From Aquaticitalea lipolytica (lineage in GTDB: Bacteria; Bacteroidota; Bacteroidia; Flavobacteriales; Flavobacteriaceae): 64,000 bases of DNA. The notes beneath the pieces were generated by a model. It was not told the origin of the DNA, did not search any database, and saw nothing but the letters and a program-made list of their open reading frames with translations. Shown in pieces: positions 18,150 to 27,200 of the stretch (position 1 is its first letter; each line of letters starts with the position of its first letter). The position numbers and the translations under genes were made by a program. Location: assembly GCF_014641635.1 (NCBI RefSeq), contig NZ_BMIC01000003.1:62001-126000 (forward strand). Reading direction: 5' to 3'.

Positions 18150-18396
18150 GTTTTAATTTGTTTGTGTCTTCTTTTTTAGGCATAGGTCCTCGTAAATGAA
18201 TTACAAGTCCATTAAGAAAGTTGCGTAACACTTGGTCACCACACTCCATATATTTTGGGTGGTCTTCTTTCCTAAAAAAAGCACCAAGCTCACTTTTAGA
18301 AATTCTGAAATCTACCAAAGCTAATATTTTTACAATATCATCATCACGAAGCTTTAGTGCTACGCGTAGTTTTTTAAATATATCATTATTAGTCAT
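18130..18396 (-). CDS. Short DUF1456 (YehS-like) protein
   Basis: The 88-residue protein matches one DUF1456 repeat: MTNNDIFKKLRVALKLRDDD, then ISKSELGAFFRKEDHPKYME and LRNFLNGLVIHLRGPMP. E. coli YehS has two such repeats in about 156 residues, so this is a half-length form with a Lys-rich tail. The small helical domain has no known biochemical function. Its stop is embedded in the shared terminator with sucC. Confidence 0.85.
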   Translation of the reverse strand: MTNNDIFKKLRVALKLRDDDIVKILALVDFRISKSELGAFFRKEDHPKYMECGDQVLRNFLNGLVIHLRGPMPKKEDTNKLKQKKSNE

Positions 18397-18463
18397 TAAA
18401 AATCTATTTTAATATAACGCAAAGCTACAATTAATAATAGTTTATAGTATATGAAGCTTTGTT

Positions 18464-19270
18464 TTATTTATTAAATAACCATTGATAAGCTGCAGGAAAA
18501 TTATTGCTCCAAAGACCTTCGTTATGTTGGCCTCCTTCAATAATAATATTTTTTATGTTTTTGTTTTTAACACCTTTATGCTTTAAAAGTGTTACCATCT
18601 TTTTTTGATTAGAAACCATAGTTTCATCTTCATCTGTACCAACCATAAAATAAAATTTTGATGTTGAACTCAATTCAGCATTAGAAACTAAATCATAAAT
18701 CTTATCACTATACCAAAATGAAGGCGAAAATACTCCAGTATTTCCAAAAATTTCTGGATGCTTTATAGCAGCATAAAATGATAATAAACCTCCAAGAGAT
18801 GAACCGAAAATAGTAGTATGTTTTGCATCAGTTAGTGTTCTGTATGTAGAGTCTATTTTTGGTTTTAGTGTACTAATTATAAAATCGAGATATAGATCGC
18901 CTTTTCCTCCACCATATTTTTCATGCACATAAGGTGTAAGTTCTTCTATTCTTTTTTCGTTGCCATGCTCAATGCCAATAATAATAGATTCATTTTTACT
19001 TAAGGTATCTAAATACTCGTCAATTTTCCATTCTCCTGCATAAGATGAATGCATATCAAACAAGTTTTGAGCATCATGCATATAAATGACAGAATACGCT
19101 TTTTCAGAATTTTTATAATTTTTTGGTAAATACACCCAAATTTTCTTTTCAGTATTTAATTGAGGTGCTTCAATTGTAAAAGTGCTAACTTGTTGTGATG
19201 CAGTTGTTTGTGAGAAAATATTTATAGAAATAAAGCTTAAAAAAAGCAATAAAAAGTGTCTTAAATACAT
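18464..19270 (-). CDS. Exported alpha/beta-hydrolase, esterase family (Fes/BesA-like)
   Basis: The protein has a signal peptide starting MYLRHFLLLFLSFISINIFS. The ATG at 19270 is chosen over 19297 because it places the signal at the N-terminus. The mature part is an esterase of the enterochelin-esterase/esterase D group: NYKNSEKAYSVIYMHDAQNL, the nucleophile elbow IFGSSLGGLLSFYAA, the acid near FYFMVGTDEDET, and the catalytic His in IIEGGQHNEGLW. Members cleave ester bonds in siderophores, carbohydrate esters or other acyl compounds. The substrate is open, as no siderophore genes are nearby. Confidence 0.85.
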   Translation of the reverse strand: MYLRHFLLLFLSFISINIFSQTTASQQVSTFTIEAPQLNTEKKIWVYLPKNYKNSEKAYSVIYMHDAQNLFDMHSSYAGEWKIDEYLDTLSKNESIIIGIEHGNEKRIEELTPYVHEKYGGGKGDLYLDFIISTLKPKIDSTYRTLTDAKHTTIFGSSLGGLLSFYAAIKHPEIFGNTGVFSPSFWYSDKIYDLVSNAELSSTSKFYFMVGTDEDETMVSNQKKMVTLLKHKGVKNKNIKNIIIEGGQHNEGLWSNNFPAAYQWLFNK

Positions 19271-19412
19271 AATTTTTAAGAGATAAGATATGACCAAATT
19301 AAAATATTTCCGATTAAGTACATATTATTTTTCGACAAGTTACAATATATCAACGACAATAATATTTCTAATACAATTAACTTTATAATGTTGAATAAAT
19401 ACTCCCTCAGGT

Positions 19413-19814
19413 ATGATAAATAGAGTTGAAAAATTGAGTTTGCTGTCAGAGATGATAGCTTTCGCGCAGACAGATACAAATATAAAATCCATTGAATACA
19501 AATTTCTATTAGGTGTTGCCAGGCAATTAGAAATTTCTCAAGAAGATTTCGATTATTTGTTTAAGTACCCAGTTACTTATGTTCACTTAAAATCTCATAG
19601 TGAACGTATAGTACAATTTCATCGTTTAGTTTTACTAATGAACTTAGATAAGGATATTAGTGAAAAAGAACTTGTGAAACTTCATAACTTTGGTCTAAGA
19701 ATGGGTTTAAGTCACGAATCTATTAATAGAGTATTAGATGTGATGGAAAGTTTTCCTAATAAAATAGTTCCACCAGACTTTTTAATTGAAATATTTAAAG
19801 TACAGTATAATTAG
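19413..19814 (+). CDS. TerB-like helical protein
   Basis: The 133-residue all-alpha protein has the TerB-like pattern: SLLSEMIAFAQTDTNIKSIE, then EYKFLLGVARQLEISQEDFD and a second half LVLLMNLDKDISEKELVKLH. Acidic residues at the helix starts could bind metal as in TerB. Such small proteins often sit beside uvrB in flavobacteria and are sometimes wrongly labelled excinuclease subunits. Its last four bases overlap the end of the convergent uvrB gene. There is no tellurite operon here, so a resistance role is not supported. Confidence 0.65.
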   Translation: MINRVEKLSLLSEMIAFAQTDTNIKSIEYKFLLGVARQLEISQEDFDYLFKYPVTYVHLKSHSERIVQFHRLVLLMNLDKDISEKELVKLHNFGLRMGLSHESINRVLDVMESFPNKIVPPDFLIEIFKVQYN

Positions 19815-21814
19815 ACTTTTAGTTTCTCTAATTTATCCTGATAGTTTTTTATTTCATCTCTAAATTTAGCAGCTTGCATAAAGTCTAATGCTTTAGCAGC
19901 CTCTTCCATATTTTTTCGTTTTTCCCGTATTTTCTTTTCCAATTGACTTTTGGTAAGATATTGGCTTTCTGGTTCTGCAGCTATTTGTGCATCCAGTTCA
20001 TAACGATATGTACTTACAGAGTTTTTAGACAAAGCATTGTCTAAGCTTTTGTTTAATGCTTTTGGAATTAAGCCATGTTTTGTGTTGTAAGCAATTTGTT
20101 TTTCGCGTCTGTAGTTAGTTTCATCAATAGTTTTTTGCATACTATTAGTAATCTTATCAGCATACATAATCGCTTTTCCGTTAAGGTTTCTAGCAGCTCT
20201 ACCAACGGTTTGCGTTAATGAGCGTGCAGAACGTAAAAACCCTTCTTTATCAGCATCTAAAATAGCAACTAAAGACACTTCGGGTAAATCTAACCCTTCA
20301 CGAAGTAGGTTTACACCAACTAAAACATCAAATAGCCCTTTTCGTAAATCTTGCATAATCTCAACACGCTCTAAAGTATCAACATCACTATGGATATAAC
20401 GAACACGAATTTGAATTCTATCTAAATATTTAGTGAGCTCTTCAGCCATACGTTTTGTAAGTGTAGTTACTAAAGTACGTTCGTCTTTTTCAACACGTTG
20501 CTGAATTTCATCTATTAAATCATCAATCTGATTTAAACTTGGTCGCACTTCAATAATTGGGTCTAGTAACCCTGTTGGTCTAATAACTTGCTCAACATAA
20601 ACACCATCAGTTTTTTGTAATTCGTAATCTGCTGGAGTAGCACTTACATAAATAACTTGATTTTGGAGTGCTTCAAACTCTTCAAATTTTAAAGGTCGAT
20701 TATCCATAGCTGCTGGTAACCGAAAACCATATTCCACTAAATTCTCTTTACGACTTCTGTCTCCACCATACATAGCATGTACTTGTGAAATAGTAACATG
20801 GCTTTCATCTACAACCATTAAAAAGTCATTTGGGAAGTAATCTAGTAAACAGAATGGTCGTGTACCTGGTGCTCGTCCGTCTAAATACCTAGAATAGTTT
20901 TCAATACCAGAACAGTAACCTAATTCTCTAATCATTTCTAGGTCAAACTCTGTACGTTCTTTTAAACGTTTAGCTTCAAGGTGTTTGCCAATTTCTTTAA
21001 AATAATCGTGTTGTTTCATTAAATCATCCTGAATATCTCTAATTGCGCCTTGCAAAACTTCAGGTGAAGTCACAAACATATTTGCTGGATAAATTGTGAG
21101 TTTGTCATATGTCTCGATAACCTCATTAGTTTGAGCATTAAAGGCTTCCATGTCTTCAATTTCGTCACCAAAAAAGTGAATTCTAAAGGCGTGGTCTGCG
21201 TAACCTGGAAAAATATCTACTGTATCACCTTTAATTCTGAAATTTCCGTTATTAAAATCGGCTTCAGTACGAGAATATAAACTTTGAACGAGTTGATGTA
21301 ATAACTGTGTACGAGAAATGATTTGATCTTTCTCTAAAGAGATGACGTTTTTTTGAAACTCCACAGGATTACCTATACCATATAAACAAGATACAGATGC
21401 TACCACAATGACATCACGACGACCAGAGAGTAGAGAAGAGGTAGTGCTTAATCGCATTTTCTCAATCTCTTCATTGATAGATAAATCTTTTTCTATATAA
21501 ACGCCAGAAACAGGAATATATGCTTCTGGTTGATAATAATCATAATAAGACACAAAGTACTCTACTGCATTTTCAGGGAAGAATTGTTTGAACTCAGAGT
21601 ATAATTGTGCAGCAAGGGTTTTGTTATGTGCTAAAACCAAAGTTGGTCGTTGCACTTCTTCAATAACATTTGCAACGGTAAAAGTTTTACCAGAACCAGT
21701 AACACCAAGTAAGGTTTGGTACTTTTCGCCAGCCTCAATACCAGTTGCTAATTGCTTAATGGCTTGAGGTTGGTCTCCTGTTGGGCTAAATTCTGATTTG
21801 ACTTTAAACTTCAT
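19811..21814 (-). CDS. uvrB: Excinuclease ABC subunit B
   Basis: The 667-residue UvrB performs damage verification in nucleotide excision repair with UvrA and UvrC. It has Walker A GVTGSGKTFTVANV, the beta-hairpin region SYYDYYQPEAYIPVSGVYIE, the DEAH-type VVDESHVTISQVH, helicase motifs TLTKRMAEELTKYL and VGVNLLREGLDLPEVSLV, QTVGRAARN, and a C-terminal UVR motif (KNMEEAAKALDFMQAAKFRD) that contacts UvrC. Length and domain order are typical. It converges on the TerB-like gene with a 4 b tail overlap. Confidence 0.98.
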   Translation of the reverse strand: MKFKVKSEFSPTGDQPQAIKQLATGIEAGEKYQTLLGVTGSGKTFTVANVIEEVQRPTLVLAHNKTLAAQLYSEFKQFFPENAVEYFVSYYDYYQPEAYIPVSGVYIEKDLSINEEIEKMRLSTTSSLLSGRRDVIVVASVSCLYGIGNPVEFQKNVISLEKDQIISRTQLLHQLVQSLYSRTEADFNNGNFRIKGDTVDIFPGYADHAFRIHFFGDEIEDMEAFNAQTNEVIETYDKLTIYPANMFVTSPEVLQGAIRDIQDDLMKQHDYFKEIGKHLEAKRLKERTEFDLEMIRELGYCSGIENYSRYLDGRAPGTRPFCLLDYFPNDFLMVVDESHVTISQVHAMYGGDRSRKENLVEYGFRLPAAMDNRPLKFEEFEALQNQVIYVSATPADYELQKTDGVYVEQVIRPTGLLDPIIEVRPSLNQIDDLIDEIQQRVEKDERTLVTTLTKRMAEELTKYLDRIQIRVRYIHSDVDTLERVEIMQDLRKGLFDVLVGVNLLREGLDLPEVSLVAILDADKEGFLRSARSLTQTVGRAARNLNGKAIMYADKITNSMQKTIDETNYRREKQIAYNTKHGLIPKALNKSLDNALSKNSVSTYRYELDAQIAAEPESQYLTKSQLEKKIREKRKNMEEAAKALDFMQAAKFRDEIKNYQDKLEKLKV

Positions 21815-21831
21815 TGTCTAAAATTACATAA

Positions 21832-24162
21832 TTACCTTACCAATGCAAAATGACCTTTGTACGTTTTGCCATCTGCAAGTGTGACTACAAACCAATAATC
21901 ATCACTTGGTAAATTATAGCCATTTAGAGTGCCATCCCATCCTGCAGTCAAGTTATTTTGTTGTGTTATAAACTTTCCATAACGGTCGAAAATTTTTATA
22001 TCAATACCTTGATTAAATTGTGCATTTACACCATAAACTTTCCAAGTATCATGAATTGAGTCTCCATTAGGTGTGAAATATTTTGGAAAGCCTAATACAG
22101 ATATTAATTTCTCAACAATACCACAACCATTTCTGTCTCTTACATAAACTGTATGAAAACCAGGTAACACATTAGTAAATGTATTGCTTTCCTGGTAAAA
22201 TCCGTTGGCATTATCTAAAGCATAATCATAAAACCCTTCTCCAGAAACTTGTATTGTTACTGTATTATTAAAGGTGCCTTCTTCAACAATAACATTATCT
22301 ATTGTTGCAATATTTGATGCTGTTACAGTTATTGTTCTTGATGCATTACAACCGTTTGGGTCTGTTACTATTACTGTATATACACCAGCTTCATTTACAT
22401 CGTTAAAAGATGTATTTACAGATGTAATATTACCATTGTATAACCACTCGTAATAATAATTACTTGGTGAATCGTTATGAACGCCACCATAAATTCTAAT
22501 GGTTTCAGGATAAGAGTTTAAACAATAAAAGACAGCTTCATCATCTAACAAAACAGGAGTGTAAAGCACATTTAGTTGTACAGTAGATATAGCATAACAT
22601 TCATTATTGCTAGATATGAGTACATATAAGGTTTGAGAATTTTGAGTAGTGTTCTGGTATGGAGAACTCAAACTATTTACATTATCTAATGCTTCTTGCT
22701 CTGTTTCAAAGTAGGTTGCAACAGCTCCTGCTGGAATTTGATTTTGAAACGTTGCAGTAATATCATTTAAGTTGAATAATGTAAATCCGTCAATTGGATT
22801 ATCATCACATGCAAATTGAGGCGCTATTGTTACAGTATTCATTGAGGTATTTAATTGTACTTCAGCAATGCTGAAACAACCATCTTGATTTTCAACTCGT
22901 GCATAAACAATTTGTGACACATAGGTGTTTTGAAAACTATTTGGTGTTGCTATTGGATTAGTATTTTGATTTGCGTCATTTATATCTTCAAAAAAATTAG
23001 GAATAAATAACACATTATTACCATTAGTAATGGTTTGTTCAGCATCATACAAGTTAAAATACGTTATACCATCTTGGTTGAGGTCGCATTCTGTTATGGA
23101 TGTATTTATGGCATTTATATCTGGATAATATTCTATAGTAATTTCACCATAAGACACACAGCTATTATTAAGTGTAACTTCTACATTATATACTCCTGCA
23201 TCTGTAAGAGATAGAGTAGAATTAACTTCTGTAAGTAACTCAACACCATCTTTAAACCATTTATAACTAGTTGCATTTGCTTGAGTAGCATCTATCTGAT
23301 ATGAATCATTCTGACAAAGTGCATTATTTGTTGAAACTAATAAGTCTGGACCTAAATCGGTTGATAATTGAAAGCTACCAGCTTCTAAAAACACAGCAGA
23401 ATCATAGCGATAATTTTGCTCATCAGCAATAACTAATTTTACATGGTAAGTTTGATTTGGTATCACATCTGCTGTGGCTGTTAATATTTTTGTTTGGCCA
23501 TTAAAATTAATAGGCGACACAAAGCCATTCCAACTACCAAAATAAGCTTCGTTAATTGCAGGACAACCACCAGGAATATCTGGATGAACAGTTGTTACTT
23601 TTACAGGTGTTTGCGTATTGGGCACCAATGCAATATTTGTATATTGTTGGTCACCAACAGGACGAATTAAAAACCCAAACAAGTCAGAATACTGACACGT
23701 ATTAGGATTGCCTTCTTGATATTCTTCAGAGGCAAAAATATATCGAAAACTAATTTGTGATGCTACTGATGTAAAGTCGAATTCTAAAATTGTTGCATTG
23801 ATGGTATTATTTTCGTTTAGAGCAGCTTCGAGGTCATTGTCTCCTATCCAGCCTCCTGCATTGTCGTCACTTAATGATGTGTTAGGTCCTGGAACATTTG
23901 TTAAACGACCTGTACTTAGTACAATTCCACTTTGAAAAGGGAAGTTACTTCCGTTAGCATCAAAATAACCATAGCTTTGAGTTGCTCCACCAAAGTTTCC
24001 ACCAACAACATTTGTTACAACCACATTATCTATACAGTTACTGTTTATAAGAATGTTTTCTACTAACTGTTGTGGTGTATATGTCTGACTGTCTACAACA
24101 ATGTTTTGAGTAAACATGGTTAATGGAAGTAAGAGGCCTATAGTAAAAAGTATGCGTTTCAT
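21832..24162 (-). CDS. T9SS type-B surface protein with choice-of-anchor L domain
   Basis: The 776-residue protein has a signal peptide (ILFTIGLLLPLTMFTQ) and an N-terminal choice-of-anchor L domain (about 25-265: QQLVENILINSNCIDNVVVT, FRYIFASEEYQEGNPNTCQY, SDLFGFLIRP). Ig/PKD-like modules follow, then a C-terminal type-B sorting domain: FPKYFTPNGDSIHDTWKVYG, IKIFDRYGKFI, GWDGTLNGYNLPSDDYWF, GHFALVR. These domains direct export by the type IX secretion system and surface attachment or release. From about residue 540 on, it closely resembles the end of the 31089-34487 protein. Role is probably adhesive or structural. Confidence 0.88.
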   Translation of the reverse strand: MKRILFTIGLLLPLTMFTQNIVVDSQTYTPQQLVENILINSNCIDNVVVTNVVGGNFGGATQSYGYFDANGSNFPFQSGIVLSTGRLTNVPGPNTSLSDDNAGGWIGDNDLEAALNENNTINATILEFDFTSVASQISFRYIFASEEYQEGNPNTCQYSDLFGFLIRPVGDQQYTNIALVPNTQTPVKVTTVHPDIPGGCPAINEAYFGSWNGFVSPINFNGQTKILTATADVIPNQTYHVKLVIADEQNYRYDSAVFLEAGSFQLSTDLGPDLLVSTNNALCQNDSYQIDATQANATSYKWFKDGVELLTEVNSTLSLTDAGVYNVEVTLNNSCVSYGEITIEYYPDINAINTSITECDLNQDGITYFNLYDAEQTITNGNNVLFIPNFFEDINDANQNTNPIATPNSFQNTYVSQIVYARVENQDGCFSIAEVQLNTSMNTVTIAPQFACDDNPIDGFTLFNLNDITATFQNQIPAGAVATYFETEQEALDNVNSLSSPYQNTTQNSQTLYVLISSNNECYAISTVQLNVLYTPVLLDDEAVFYCLNSYPETIRIYGGVHNDSPSNYYYEWLYNGNITSVNTSFNDVNEAGVYTVIVTDPNGCNASRTITVTASNIATIDNVIVEEGTFNNTVTIQVSGEGFYDYALDNANGFYQESNTFTNVLPGFHTVYVRDRNGCGIVEKLISVLGFPKYFTPNGDSIHDTWKVYGVNAQFNQGIDIKIFDRYGKFITQQNNLTAGWDGTLNGYNLPSDDYWFVVTLADGKTYKGHFALVR

Positions 24163-24243
24163 TTACAATTTTTGCGACTGTAAAGATACACATACTTCTT
24201 AATGTTCTACTTCAATAAAATGTTAAGATTGAAATTGAAAAAC

Positions 24244-27200
24244 TTATCTCTTCAACGCAAAATGTCCTTTTGCCTGAAACTCATATCCACCACCTTTTAC
24301 ATCGGCTACAAACCAATAATCGCTTGATGGCATTAGTTCGCCATTATAAGTTCCGTCCCAACCATTTGATGTTGATGTTAAATAGTGTAACTGCTTGCCA
24401 TATCTATCAAATATATAAATAACAGTTCCTGGTAAATTTTCAACACCTGTGATATGCCAAGTATCAAAATATCCATCTTGATTTGGTGTCATGAATTTAG
24501 GAAAATCAATCACAACAACTTCTTTAGTTACTTCAGAACATCCATTTAAATCAATAATTGTAATTGTGTGATATCCAATACCAACATTTTCAAATACATT
24601 AGACTCTTGAGGCTCATTATCATCTAATTGATATAAGTAGTTTCCAATACCACTTATTGTAACTGTTATATTATTTGGGTCTGAGAAATCAATAGTTTCA
24701 GTAAATTCTATTGTTGCTTGTTCAGATACAGTAACATTAAATACTTGTGTAGTCTGACAACCAGAGGGAGTCGTTACAGTTACCCAATATGTACCAACAA
24801 CAGTTATTTCAATTTCTGGTGTTGTTTCGTTGGTTGACCATAAATAAGTGTCTCCAGCATTGTTTGTATTTGCACTAACATGCAATGGTAAATTGTCTAA
24901 ACAGATTACTTGGTCAGGTATATCAACAACAGGTCTTGGATTTACTATTGTTGTAAATTGAGATGTATTATAGCATCCTGTAGTATTATTTTCAACTCTT
25001 GCATAAATTGTTTCGTTATTAGAAGCAGCATATACATTTGGTAGAGCATTTAATCCTGAGTTTGCATCAGTTTGAGAGTTATAATAAGTTACTGAATAGC
25101 TAAATGCACTTTGACCATCAAGTATTGTTGTATTTTGTTGTGTTAAATCGAAATCTAAAAGCCCATCAAAATCATCATCACAATCTTCTAAATTTGAAGG
25201 TGTATTTGCAATTGGTAAAGGGTTTACAATTAATTGAAAAGCATAAGTTGTAAAGCAAAATGTTGTTGCGTTTTCAATTCTTATATGAATTGTATCACTA
25301 TTGGTTTGGTATGTATAGTTTGTACTAATGGCATTTGTACCATCAAAAGCATCTGTCGCATTACTGTAATAGGTAATGTTTGTATTTGCAGTAGAATTTA
25401 CTATTAGTGAATTTACTTCAGTTAAATCATAAAAATCTGTTTCATTATCACAAATATCTACACTTCCAAAGTTATTTATTGCAGGAGGAAGGTTAACAAT
25501 TAATTCAAGTGGGACAGCTACATAACAATTAGAAATAGTATTTGTAACTTTTACATATACTGTTTGAGGATTTGTAATATTATTATATGCAGTAGGTGTT
25601 TGAATTGGGTTGGTATTGGCATCTAAATCTGCTAAAGTTTCAAAATAAGATACAGTGATGTTGTTTTGTCGAACATCAAAAATTTCAAATTCTGAAACGG
25701 TTAAATCAAATGTTACACTGCCATCGCTATCAGTATCACACATTACTAAAGGTTCAGGTGTGTTAACTGTTGGCGATTGTATAACACTTAGTATAAAACT
25801 TGTAGTAGATATACAAATAGTTCCGTTATCTATTCTAACATATATTTCCTGTGGATTTACAGTATTTGCATATTGCAACGGAAGTGCATTTGTACCATTG
25901 TCTGCATCAGCTTGTGTTATATGGAATGTAATATCTAATGTGTCATTTATGCCTTGTGAGATTTCGGTTATTTTTTCATTTAAATCAAAAACTTCGCTTC
26001 CGTTATTTGCAATATCGTCACAAACAGACCAATCGCTTGGTTCATTAAATTCTGGATTAGATCCAACTTCAATTATAAAACTTGAAGTTCCATAACAGTC
26101 TACATCAGTAAGATTTTCAACTCTTACATAGATGGTTTGTGGATTAGATATGTTTTGATATGCTACGTTTTTATCAATAATATTTGTTCTGTTATCAGCA
26201 TCAGCTTGACTAATAAAATATAAAGTTTGTTTTCCTGGCTGTCCGTTTAATATTTCAGCATCTTTATTAGAAAAGATAAAATCTCCAATGCCATCGCTAG
26301 CATTTTCACAAATCTTGTAATTGCTAATACTGGAAAAAACAGGAAGTGTATTTACTATAATTTGAAAACTTTCAGTTGAGTAACAACCAGAAACGGTATT
26401 AACAACTCTTACATAAACAGTTTGAGTGTTTGCGTTATATGTTGTTGTATTCGTAATTGCATTTGTTGCAGTATCTGCATCAGCTTGTGAATTATAAAAA
26501 GTAATATCTCTATCTGTAGTATCTGTTACTAATTCACTTATTTTTTGAGTTAAATCTACTACAAAAAAACCATCTTGGTCATCATCACAGATTACAATAT
26601 CTGTAGGTTGTGAGGTAAGAGGAGCAGGTAGTATTTGTATTTCAAAAGAACTAACATCAGCACAGCCTGTAACATTAGATCTAACTCTAATATAAAATGT
26701 TTGAGGATTAGAAGTGTTTGTATAAAATGCTGGCAACTGATTTGTATCAGCATCTGCATCAGCTTGTGTTTCAAAATAGGTTACTGAATAGTCTGTTTGA
26801 CCGCTTGTTATTTGGCTATCAAAACTATGTAAATCTATAGATGTAAAACCATCTTGATCTGTATCGCAATAATCTACAGTGCCAATAGTTGGGAATTCAG
26901 TAATTGGATATAAGATGAGTTGAATTTCTGATGCCTCTTCACAAGTAGGACTATTTAATGTAATGTATAGTGTTTGTGGATATGATGAAGGTGTATAAGG
27001 TACAAAAGGGTCTAATGCATTAGTTTGATTAGTTTGGTCGTTTAGTGTTTCATAAAATGTTACAGTTACATCAGGTAAACCATTAATAATAACTTGTGCA
27101 ATATTGTTTAAGTCAAACTCTTCAGTACCATCATTTGCATTGTCACACAATGAAAAATCCTGTATTACTGTTCCAGTTAAAAGTAAATTTGAATGTATTT

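Noticed and set aside
19413-19814. Tellurite resistance role for the TerB-like gene
   Set aside because: The fold assignment is loose and no other ter genes occur nearby.
25655-26095. Open plus-strand frame inside the giant T9SS gene
   Set aside because: It is antisense to a repeat-rich region whose minus-strand frame has signal peptide, domains and sorting tail; repeats create such frames.
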